Positions 27,869 through 35,287 of a DNA stretch of 64,000 nucleotides are shown in pieces. The stretch is from CAYQPF01 sp964419225 (GTDB lineage: Bacteria > Cloacimonadota > Cloacimonadia > Cloacimonadales > CAYQPF01). Position 1 is the stretch's first letter, and every line of letters starts with the position of its first letter. The notes under the pieces were generated by a model. It ran no database searches and had not been told where the DNA came from. It was given only the letters and a program-made list of their open reading frames with translations. Location: contig CAYQPF010000008.1 in the NCBI GenBank assembly GCA_964419225.1, forward strand, positions 10,635 to 74,634, read 5' to 3'. Both the position numbers and the translations under genes were made by a program.

Positions 27869-29671
27869 ATGAACAAACGAATACACGAACCACTGTATGA
27901 AAATCTTTTAAAAATCCTGCCTGAATTGGAAGGTGACAAATCATCAACCGGAAAAGAATTATATACACTTGCCAAAGCCTATATTAAATTATCCGACAGA
28001 TTTTCTAAAGTAATGGAAATAACGGATAAGAATCAGGCGGATCTCATCAGTGTGAGTCATAAATTACTTGAATCTCAGGAAGAATTAACAAAAGCAAAAG
28101 AAGTAGCGGAGCAGGCTAATCAGGCAAAGTCAGAGTTTTTAGCGAAAATGAGTCATGAGATAAGAACCCCACTCAATGGAGTTATTGGTTTTACAGACTT
28201 ATTAATGAACCTTACTCTTGATCCTTTACAGAAACAATATGTAGAGAGTGCAAATATTTCTGCTCATTCTTTGCTTGGAATAATCAACAATGTACTTGAC
28301 TTATCCAAAATAGAAGCAGGAAAACTGGAACTGGAAGAAATTGAAACTGATGTAGTAGAATTGCTTGAAGAAACTATAAGTATTATAAAATACTCTGCAG
28401 AGATGAAAAACCTCTCTCTAAACTTGAATATTCCCTCCAATCTTCCCCGGTTCATCACTATTGATCCGGTAAGGTTAAAACAGATTTTGCTCAATTTGTT
28501 GCATAATGCGATCAAGTTTACCGAGAAAGGAGAAGTTGAACTAACAATTCAGTTTGCAGAAATTGATTCTGCCCAATTAGATTCTGACATGGGAAGTTTT
28601 ACTTTCACGGTAAGAGATACAGGAATTGGTATTTCGCAAGAAAACCAGAGAAAGTTATTTCAAGAGTTTATTCAGGCAGATCCTTCCATTACCCGCAAAT
28701 TTGGTGGTACCGGGTTAGGACTTGTTATTTCGAATCTATTGGCCGAAAAGATGGGTGGAATAATCCATATGGAAAGCGAATTTAATGAAGGCAGTAAGTT
28801 TAGCTTTTCCATTAAGGCTTTATTCAAATATGGTGACACCTTGGCAGTGCATGAAATCAAAGATGATAAGCTCTTTCCTATTGCCGAAAAAGATTCTTAC
28901 TTTAGAAACTCGCTTAATAAAGGGAAATTGAAAATTCTTATTGCAGAAGATGTGCCACTTAATATGCTTTTAGTATCTGCACTAATTCGGAATATATACC
29001 CTTATGTTGAAATGATTGAAGCAAGAAACGGTATTGCAGCAATTACAAAATATAAAGAGTTATCACCTGATTTGATTCTTATGGATATTCAAATGCCGGA
29101 AATGGATGGTTATACTGCTTCGCGGGAAATTAGAAAATTGGAAGAGGCATCAGGAAAACATATTCCGATTATAGCGTTAACTGCTGGTGTGATCATCGGA
29201 GAAAAAGATAAATGTCAGGAAAACGGTATGGATGATTATTTAGCTAAACCTATTCAGCCTTTGACTCTTCATACAATGCTGCAAAAATACCTTGGCTTGA
29301 GTGAAATTCCTGAAGAACCTGAGAAAAAACATCCTTTTAAAAAGGAAATTCATTTTGATAGTGAGCAATTAAAATATCAAATTGGAAATGATGAGGATCT
29401 TTTTAAAGTACTGATTGATAAAGTGATAAACACTTACCCAGTATTTTTGGAAGAGCTTAGTCAATCTTTGAGAAGCGAAAATCTGCAACAGATTAAAGCC
29501 AATGCTCATAAAATCAAAGGGGCAGCATTGAGTATGCATTTTCCTGTCTTGGCGGAATTAGCCGGTCGGATGGAAAAAAATAGTAATACGTACGAACTTT
29601 TGGCTTTATTAATCCAAATCCAGGTAGAATGGAAAGAAATTCTGAAGATCATTGAACCCATGCAGGACTGA
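27869..29671 (+). CDS. Soluble hybrid histidine kinase (HisKA-HATPase-REC-HPT), output of the Sia-like module
   Basis: A 600-residue cytoplasmic protein with no membrane segment or PAS domain. The N-terminal 85 residues are helical and of unknown type (a possible docking region), then DHp with His96 (AKMSHEIRTPLNG), HATPase (about 200-325), receiver with Asp406 (ILMDIQMPEMDG) and HPT with His547 (AHKIKGAAL). ATG 27869 follows GAGG; a TTG ten codons upstream is less likely because it lies inside the SiaC-like gene. It takes the place SiaD has in Pseudomonas. It looks like a duplicate of the C-terminal half of the kinase at 21145-24852. Confidence 0.9.
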   Translation: MNKRIHEPLYENLLKILPELEGDKSSTGKELYTLAKAYIKLSDRFSKVMEITDKNQADLISVSHKLLESQEELTKAKEVAEQANQAKSEFLAKMSHEIRTPLNGVIGFTDLLMNLTLDPLQKQYVESANISAHSLLGIINNVLDLSKIEAGKLELEEIETDVVELLEETISIIKYSAEMKNLSLNLNIPSNLPRFITIDPVRLKQILLNLLHNAIKFTEKGEVELTIQFAEIDSAQLDSDMGSFTFTVRDTGIGISQENQRKLFQEFIQADPSITRKFGGTGLGLVISNLLAEKMGGIIHMESEFNEGSKFSFSIKALFKYGDTLAVHEIKDDKLFPIAEKDSYFRNSLNKGKLKILIAEDVPLNMLLVSALIRNIYPYVEMIEARNGIAAITKYKELSPDLILMDIQMPEMDGYTASREIRKLEEASGKHIPIIALTAGVIIGEKDKCQENGMDDYLAKPIQPLTLHTMLQKYLGLSEIPEEPEKKHPFKKEIHFDSEQLKYQIGNDEDLFKVLIDKVINTYPVFLEELSQSLRSENLQQIKANAHKIKGAALSMHFPVLAELAGRMEKNSNTYELLALLIQIQVEWKEILKIIEPMQD

Positions 29672-29802
29672 TGTGTTTTATTAGTGCCTTACAACTGAAA
29701 TTCTTTCATTTTGGGGCAGAACATTAAAAGTCAAAACGGACTGTATGGACACAATGGACGGGAGATGGGAAAATCTTTTCTGTCTTATTAAACGATTAAT
29801 TA

Positions 29803-29830
29803 TTGACAAATAATCACTCTAAGCAAGAAT
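29803..29830 (+). promoter_or_regulatory. Possible promoter of the rubrerythrin-like gene
   Basis: TTGACA (29803-29808), 16-base spacer, AAGAAT (29825-29830), 34 nt before the ATG. Just upstream, near 29736-29765, lies an intergenic phrase of the ACTGTATGGACACAATGGAC family in the opposite orientation to most. The -10 match is only moderate. Confidence 0.3.
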
Positions 29831-29864
29831 TAGAATATAAAAAAATCTCATAGTGGAGGTAGTG

Positions 29865-30320
29865 ATGAACACTCATGAATTTCAAGCTATTATTGATTTC
29901 GCTGTAGCCAGGGAACAGGAAGCAGTTACCTTTTATAATGAATTAAAGCAAAAAGCTGCTTTTGAAGCACAGAAAGAAATGCTTCAGGAACTTGAAGACA
30001 TGGAAAAAGGACATATTGTGGTTTTTGAAAACATCAGAACAAAAGGTGTTAAAGAGGAAGATGTAAAAACTGTAAAGGATCTTAAGATAAGTGATTATCT
30101 TATTGCTCCTGATAAAGATCAGAAGAATCTCACTTATCCTGATATTATTTTATTAGCGATGAAGAAAGAAGAAGCTGCTTACAATTTATATTTAAAGCTT
30201 GCTGATGAAGTATCTGATACCGGATTAAAGACAGTATTCCAAAAGCTTGCCTCAGAAGAAGCGAATCATAAACTGAGATTTGAAAAGATCTATGATGAAG
30301 AGATTCTGAAGGAAAATTAG
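29865..30320 (+). CDS. Rubrerythrin-like ferritin-family diiron protein
   Basis: A 151-residue four-helix-bundle protein. The diiron ligand pattern of ferritin-like proteins is visible: Glu in AREQEAVTFY, ExxH in MEKGHIVVF, Glu in KKEEAAYNLYL and a second ExxH in EEANHKLRFE. It lacks the C-terminal rubredoxin domain of classical rubrerythrin. Proteins of this kind remove peroxide or handle iron in anaerobes; the exact role is not shown. I start at ATG 29865 with GGAGG 5 nt upstream rather than at GTG 29853, which overlaps that ribosome site. Confidence 0.85.
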   Translation: MNTHEFQAIIDFAVAREQEAVTFYNELKQKAAFEAQKEMLQELEDMEKGHIVVFENIRTKGVKEEDVKTVKDLKISDYLIAPDKDQKNLTYPDIILLAMKKEEAAYNLYLKLADEVSDTGLKTVFQKLASEEANHKLRFEKIYDEEILKEN

Positions 30321-30407
30321 ATAAGGGTGGGGGATTTCAGATAGACAGGAATTGTGATAAACCTTTCCAATTGTCTTTTTTATCTGAATTCTCCCCCGTT
30401 CCATGAA

Positions 30408-31541
30408 ATGATGAAGGTTAAGAAATATTTCACTGTCTTGGCAATTATGTTTGGTATTGTCAGTTTGGCCTTTTCTGCTAATGTTACAGATCAAAAGAAA
30501 GAATTGGACCAATTAAAGTCACAAATAAAAGCAAACAAAGATATCGTGAACAAGAAAGAAAAAGAGAAACAGAAAGTTCAGAAAGATGTCAAAGTTATTA
30601 AGACCAAACTGGATGCTACTGGTAAAAAGATCAATGATTTGACCAAAACTGAGAAGAAAGTGGTGGAAAAGATCATTCTATCGAAGCAGGAAATTGATAA
30701 AACTGTAAATAAGATCAATACCTTAAGCGATGTCGGGCAGAATGAATTTCTGCGTCTTTTATATCTTGATAATCAGGATAAGTATTTTCAGGACACAAAT
30801 CCTGATAAACTTTTACTTTCGTTTCTGGTTTCTGCAACGATAGACAGAATCAACAATTTTGAAAATAAGAGAGATTCTTTAGAGTACATTAAGATCCAAA
30901 AGGAAAGAGATGTTAAAGCAATTCAGTGGAATAAGACTTTAGAAACAAAAAAAAGTCAGGAATTTAATTATAAGATCAGTGAATTGAATAAGAATATCCA
31001 ACAGATAGAATCTGACAAGAAGAAATATCTGGCATCCATTCAAAAACTTCAGCAGGATGCCCGTGCTTTGGAAGCTTTGATCACGAAACTGCAGAGACAG
31101 GAAAAGGAAAAAAGGAAAACACAGCCGGAAAAACAATATACCTATAAGTTCACAGACGGAAGGCTTTCCTGGCCTGTGAAGGGAACCATTCTGAAAACAT
31201 ATGGGCTTGAAAAAGATGCCAAATACAATGTTTCCACCATGAGTAACGGGATTGATATCGGAGTTCCGGAGGGGACGCAGGTCATTGCGGCTGATGACGG
31301 GGAAGTGGTATTCAGTGAGTATTTCAGTGGAGCAGGGAAACTGGTTATCATTGATCACAAGAATGGTTATCATACCTTGTATTCTTATAATAGTTCTTTG
31401 TTAGTCAACAAGGGTGATAAGGTTAAAAAGAAGCAGGCGATAGCACTTTCCGGAAAATCCGGATCTGCCAAGGTACCTTCTGTGCATTTTGAAGTAAGAA
31501 AGGGTGGGGTAGCCGTCAATCCCATGCAATTTTTGAATTAG
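30408..31541 (+). CDS. EnvC-like coiled-coil protein with degenerate LytM (M23) domain
   Basis: A 377-residue exported protein: signal peptide (about 1-24, KKYFTVLAIMFGIVSLAFSA), a long Lys/Gln/Glu-rich coiled coil (about 28-255) and a C-terminal LytM domain (about 270-377). Active M23 enzymes have HxxxD and HxH; here the corresponding sites read NGIDIG and PSVHFEV, so the first His and the first His of HxH are missing. That matches EnvC/NlpD-type activators, which switch on amidases rather than cut peptidoglycan. ATG 30408 is chosen because it gives a proper signal peptide; the longer GTG reading would put 18 residues in front. It leads a four-gene run. Confidence 0.85.
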   Translation: MMKVKKYFTVLAIMFGIVSLAFSANVTDQKKELDQLKSQIKANKDIVNKKEKEKQKVQKDVKVIKTKLDATGKKINDLTKTEKKVVEKIILSKQEIDKTVNKINTLSDVGQNEFLRLLYLDNQDKYFQDTNPDKLLLSFLVSATIDRINNFENKRDSLEYIKIQKERDVKAIQWNKTLETKKSQEFNYKISELNKNIQQIESDKKKYLASIQKLQQDARALEALITKLQRQEKEKRKTQPEKQYTYKFTDGRLSWPVKGTILKTYGLEKDAKYNVSTMSNGIDIGVPEGTQVIAADDGEVVFSEYFSGAGKLVIIDHKNGYHTLYSYNSSLLVNKGDKVKKKQAIALSGKSGSAKVPSVHFEVRKGGVAVNPMQFLN

Positions 31542-31549
31542 GAAGAAAT

Positions 31550-32587
31550 ATGTTAAAAATCTATTATAATTGGCAAACAAAGTTTTGGGAAGATGATTCC
31601 ATTATTCTGCATCATACGGGGAATATGTTTGGGGTCGGTTGTTCAGCATTTAATACATCAGCTGTAAAAAGACTGGCTGATCTTAAGGGTCGTAATGATG
31701 CCAAGGGATTCATTGTTTTAATCCCGGATCTGGAAGCTCTCGCAGATTATGGCGTGAAGTTAACAGATGCACAGATAAGGCTGCTGCATCAATATTGGCC
31801 GGGCGATGTGTCCTTTGTTTTACATACTGCTGATCCCAGATTTGATTCAGTTTCCATAAATCAGACAGTAGCTTTCCGGGTGCCTTCGAGTGGCTTTTTG
31901 CGAACTTTTCTGCAGGAATGGAAAGCACCAATGGTGAGTACAAGCATCAATCATAGCGGAGAGGATTTTCTGGATGATCTGGATGATATTAAAGCTAAAT
32001 TCAGTAACTGGTTTGATTTTGGTATCCTTTCTGAAATGGAGAAATTCTATCAGGCTGTGCCCTCGACTTTGGTTGATCTAAGCAAAGGGGATCTGATCTG
32101 TTTGAGAGAAGGGGCAGTACCTTTTTCTGCTATCAAAGAAGCATATCACAGACCGCTGATTACTTTTGTCTGCACCGGGAATATCTGCCGGAGTCCATTA
32201 GCTGAGTATTATTGTGCCCAACAAGTGGCACAGAAAGGCTTAGCCTGGCGGGTAGCATCTGCCGGACTGCTTGACAGCGGGAATCCCATATCCAAAAACT
32301 CGCTGATCATTTTGAAGGAACTGGGCATAGATGCTTCTCACCATCAGTCCAGACGCATTGATAAATATATTATTACCAACAGTTATTTGATTTTAACTAT
32401 GACTGAAGAACATAAGCGGACTTTGATCTCTCATTTTCCCAATTGTGCAGCAAAGATCAAGACTTTGTCGGAAGCAGTGAATCTGGATAATGACATCGAA
32501 GATCCATATGGTTTGGATCTGAATTTCTATCGTATAGCATTTAACGAAATAAAAGAAAGAATTGATAGTTTATTAGAAAATTTATAA
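31550..32587 (+). CDS. YrdC/Sua5-like domain fused to low-molecular-weight protein tyrosine phosphatase
   Basis: A 345-residue fusion. Residues 1-200 match the YrdC/Sua5 (threonylcarbamoyl-AMP synthase) fold, with the KGR motif (LKGRNDAKGF), WPGDVSFVL and STSINHSG. Residues 203-345 are a low-molecular-weight phosphatase with the P-loop CTGNICR (Cys208-Arg214) and the general-acid Asp318 in EDPYG. The first half would make the tRNA t6A precursor TC-AMP; the second removes phosphotyrosine or acts on arsenate or sugar phosphates. ATG 31550 follows GGAAG, 8 nt after the EnvC-like gene. Whether the YrdC half is catalytically active is not settled. Confidence 0.85.
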   Translation: MLKIYYNWQTKFWEDDSIILHHTGNMFGVGCSAFNTSAVKRLADLKGRNDAKGFIVLIPDLEALADYGVKLTDAQIRLLHQYWPGDVSFVLHTADPRFDSVSINQTVAFRVPSSGFLRTFLQEWKAPMVSTSINHSGEDFLDDLDDIKAKFSNWFDFGILSEMEKFYQAVPSTLVDLSKGDLICLREGAVPFSAIKEAYHRPLITFVCTGNICRSPLAEYYCAQQVAQKGLAWRVASAGLLDSGNPISKNSLIILKELGIDASHHQSRRIDKYIITNSYLILTMTEEHKRTLISHFPNCAAKIKTLSEAVNLDNDIEDPYGLDLNFYRIAFNEIKERIDSLLENL

Positions 32588-32603
32588 AAAAAGGAGATGG
32601 ATT

Positions 32604-33992
32604 ATGAGTAAGATTGGTTTTGATTTTCCGGAAAAACCCAGACAAACTGCAGTTCTGGAGACTGAAGATTGGTATCAGAACTTTTTAGCTGAAAAATTAG
32701 ACAGACCTTGGGAACCGATTAAGAGAAGTAATTTTGGACAGTATGACATGGCTGTAAATTACCTTACTTCTGTGATCGAAGAGGCAAAAGCGATCAATAA
32801 AATAGCTGTTTTCAATATTGATCACATGGCTCAGATCAAGTTTACAGGTCAGGATACAACAGTCCTGTTGGACAGAGTTTTACCTGTAAATGTTGCTTCG
32901 ATGAAAATCGGGCAGTGCAAATATACTTTATTACTCAATGAAAAAGGCTGTGTTCTGGATGATATGATCATCATGAAAACAGCAGAGAGTGAATATATTA
33001 TTGTCATCAATGCCGGGCATGATTTAACCGGCAAAGGTATGGATCACGGGCATGAAGTGGAAGTGACCTCGGATGCGGATGTGATCATGAAATATAAGAA
33101 AGACCGTGAAGATGTAAAAGTGGAAGACATTTCTCATAAATTTGTCAAAATAGATGTACAGGGGCCATATTCTTATAAGCTGATCACCAAATTATATGGT
33201 CAGAGTGCTGTCAGAAACAGAAACAATCCGGACAAGAATATGGGCTATTTTAATTTCAATGAATTTGAAATTGAAGGCAAACAGTTTATAATCAGCAGAA
33301 CAGGTTATACCAACCGTTGGGGTTGGGAGTTATATATTCCGACAGAGTTTGCTAATGCTCATTTCCAGAAGATCATTCTGGAAGCTTGGGCTTTGGGCGG
33401 TATGCTGGTAGGTTTGGGTGGTAGAGATGAGAATAGAATTTCAGCAGGGAACTTTGGTTTACCATTAAATGGACAGGAATATGATTCATGCCATACGCCG
33501 ACCAATTCTCCTTTATTTGATGCAGCCATAGATTTGCAGAAGGACAGTTTCATCGGTAAGGAAGCATTGCTGAAAGATATTGAAGACGGTGTAGATAAGC
33601 ATATGGTCTTATTGATAACTGAAGGTATTGCAACAGGCAGAGGAATTTATTTGAATGGTCAGAGGATTGGATCAGTGACCTCCAGTATTAATTCTCCCAA
33701 TGTATCTCAGGAGAAGAGAGAATTCATAGGTTCCAGCCGTAAGAATGTGATTGAAGAAAATGGTACCGCTGCAATTGGTTTAGGCTGGTTGTATCACAAT
33801 CCTTTTGCTAAGGATGAAAGTGGTAAGGATATTTTAGAGTTAAATGGCACTCCTGTAAGGATCAAAGTGGAATTCTTCAAGGAAAATACTCAAAAACAGC
33901 CTTCGGGTAAACCTTTAGTAGGTTATATTTCCGGGAATGGAGTCAATCCTGCAACAGCACCCAAAGCACTTAAAGAAATTGAAAATCTTTAA
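32604..33992 (+). CDS. GcvT-family aminomethyltransferase-like protein
   Basis: A 462-residue soluble protein of the GcvT fold: N-terminal FGQYDMAVNYLT, the NAGHD segment, the folate-binding region GRDENRISAGN and a C-terminal beta domain. Glycine-cleavage T proteins are usually about 360-370 residues, so this is about 90 longer, with an extra N-terminal segment and insertions. No gcvH, gcvP or lipoate genes are nearby, so a role in glycine cleavage is unproven; DmdA-like or other tetrahydrofolate-dependent demethylases are alternatives. ATG 32628 is not needed: the ATG at 32604 follows AAAGGAGATGG. Confidence 0.8.
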   Translation: MSKIGFDFPEKPRQTAVLETEDWYQNFLAEKLDRPWEPIKRSNFGQYDMAVNYLTSVIEEAKAINKIAVFNIDHMAQIKFTGQDTTVLLDRVLPVNVASMKIGQCKYTLLLNEKGCVLDDMIIMKTAESEYIIVINAGHDLTGKGMDHGHEVEVTSDADVIMKYKKDREDVKVEDISHKFVKIDVQGPYSYKLITKLYGQSAVRNRNNPDKNMGYFNFNEFEIEGKQFIISRTGYTNRWGWELYIPTEFANAHFQKIILEAWALGGMLVGLGGRDENRISAGNFGLPLNGQEYDSCHTPTNSPLFDAAIDLQKDSFIGKEALLKDIEDGVDKHMVLLITEGIATGRGIYLNGQRIGSVTSSINSPNVSQEKREFIGSSRKNVIEENGTAAIGLGWLYHNPFAKDESGKDILELNGTPVRIKVEFFKENTQKQPSGKPLVGYISGNGVNPATAPKALKEIENL

Positions 33993-35052
33993 AAGTAATA
34001 TATTAATTTCCGGGGGCAGGTTAACAATCTGCCCTCTTTCAATTCTAAGAAAGAGTGCCTTGTGTTTTATTATAATACTCTATATAGGGTTAACAAACCT
34101 TACAGCTCAAAATGTTTATCCCTTAGATTCGGACTTTGTTAAACCTTCAGAATTGGTATCCCAAATAGAAGCGATTGTCAATATTGATCCCTCCATATGT
34201 TCTTACAAAATTATCGGCTACAGTACAAATGACAAGTTGCCAATTTATGCTATCATCATTGGGAAGAAATCAGACGATGGCTTTTCATTTCTAATGACCG
34301 GACAGTTACATAGCGAAGAAGTGATAGGACCTCAGATCGTACTGAATAATGCCAAAAAGATCTTAGAAGAGTATCAGGATAGAAGAAAAATACAGAAATT
34401 CCTTAATAATAATGAATTTTGTTTTATTCCCACTTTGAATCCGGAAGGATTTCAGATTGTTAATTCAGGAACCTTTCGCTCACACAGAAAGAATAAGACA
34501 GACAGTAACGGGAATGGTAAATTGGAGTATTTTCTGGATGGTGTGGATCTGAACAGGAATTTCCCTTTCAATTGGGAAGGTGGAGATAATGTAAACCTTG
34601 AAGGACCTTATTTTAAAGGTGTGTCCCCGGCTTCTGAAACTGAAACTCAGGCACTGATTGCTTTTGCCAAAGAACATAAATTCGCAGTAGCTATAACTTA
34701 TCACAGTTCCATTACCGGCACGTATAACGAGAAAATATTCTTTCCCTGGAACTGGAAAGGTGCAAAATCCCCTGATTACAAAGGTATGCAGATCATGGCT
34801 ACTTTGTTATCAGATAAACTGCCTAAAGATTATGCACGAGGAAATTATCTGGTATATACAGGTCATACAGGCAAGGTTGGTTTTCTTCGAGATTATTTGT
34901 ATGCTACATACGGTACCTTTGCTTTTGACATTGAGGTAGGCGGGGTCAATGCAGATGGAGTATCTGTTATAAACCCACCCAATGAAATGTTAAGGAAGAT
35001 ATTGAAAAAGCATTACAATGCTTTTAAAGCTTTGATCGACGAAATGTATTAA
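33937..35052 (+). CDS. M14-family zinc carboxypeptidase, exported
   Basis: A peptidase of the M14 type: zinc site H-S-E-E in TGQLHSEEVIG, substrate-binding DLNRNFPFNWEG, the third ligand His in TYHSSITGTY and the catalytic Glu in FDIEVGGVNADG. A hydrophobic signal-like segment (LCFIIILYIGLTNLTAQ) lies about 41 residues in, preceded by a basic RK. The start is uncertain: ATG 33937 overlaps the GcvT-family gene by 56 nt and gives 371 residues, whereas TTG 34060 would give a direct signal peptide with a weak AAAGAG site. It would trim peptides or cell-wall amides in the envelope. Confidence 0.82.
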   Translation: MESILQQHPKHLKKLKIFKSNILISGGRLTICPLSILRKSALCFIIILYIGLTNLTAQNVYPLDSDFVKPSELVSQIEAIVNIDPSICSYKIIGYSTNDKLPIYAIIIGKKSDDGFSFLMTGQLHSEEVIGPQIVLNNAKKILEEYQDRRKIQKFLNNNEFCFIPTLNPEGFQIVNSGTFRSHRKNKTDSNGNGKLEYFLDGVDLNRNFPFNWEGGDNVNLEGPYFKGVSPASETETQALIAFAKEHKFAVAITYHSSITGTYNEKIFFPWNWKGAKSPDYKGMQIMATLLSDKLPKDYARGNYLVYTGHTGKVGFLRDYLYATYGTFAFDIEVGGVNADGVSVINPPNEMLRKILKKHYNAFKALIDEMY

Positions 35053-35075
35053 AAAATGGGCTGAAGCCCATTTTT
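35052..35075 (+). terminator. Rho-independent terminator of the 30408-35052 gene run
   Basis: A perfect 11-bp stem AAAAATGGGCT / AGCCCATTTTT with a two-base loop and the T-tract built into the right arm, beginning right at the carboxypeptidase stop codon. Confidence 0.85.
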
Positions 35076-35240
35076 AGTGGGTAGTGTGCAGTAGGCAGTC
35101 GGCAGGGAAGAGAGACAACCCATCCTCTTCTCCTTCCCTTGATAAGGGAAGAATGCGCGGAGAACTTGACTTTCTGGAGATTGGGCAGCTTGCCCAATTA
35201 TAGTGGTCAGTCGTCAGGCGTCAGTGAAAAGAAAATAACA
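35076..35240 (-). repeat. Repeat mosaic between carboxypeptidase and aldehyde oxidoreductase
   Basis: Phrases in the purine-rich orientation on the plus strand: GTAGTGTGCAGTAGGCAGTC (35081-35100), the AACCCATCC / CCTTGATAAGGGAAG piece (35117-35151), GGAGATTGGGCAGCTTGCCC (35176-35195) and CAGTCGTCAGGCGTCAGTG (35208-35226). Each has relatives in the gaps at 37500-37700, 58319-58484 or 60005-60060. Confidence 0.75.
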
Positions 35241-35287
35241 CAGGTTAGACATAGAGTCAGCTGATATCATAAATCTGTCATCTACTG

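Noticed and set aside
17272..29671. GGDEF or EAL domain belonging to the Sia-like set
   Set aside because: I looked for GGDEF/GGEEF and EAL-type motifs in all proteins of the block and saw none.
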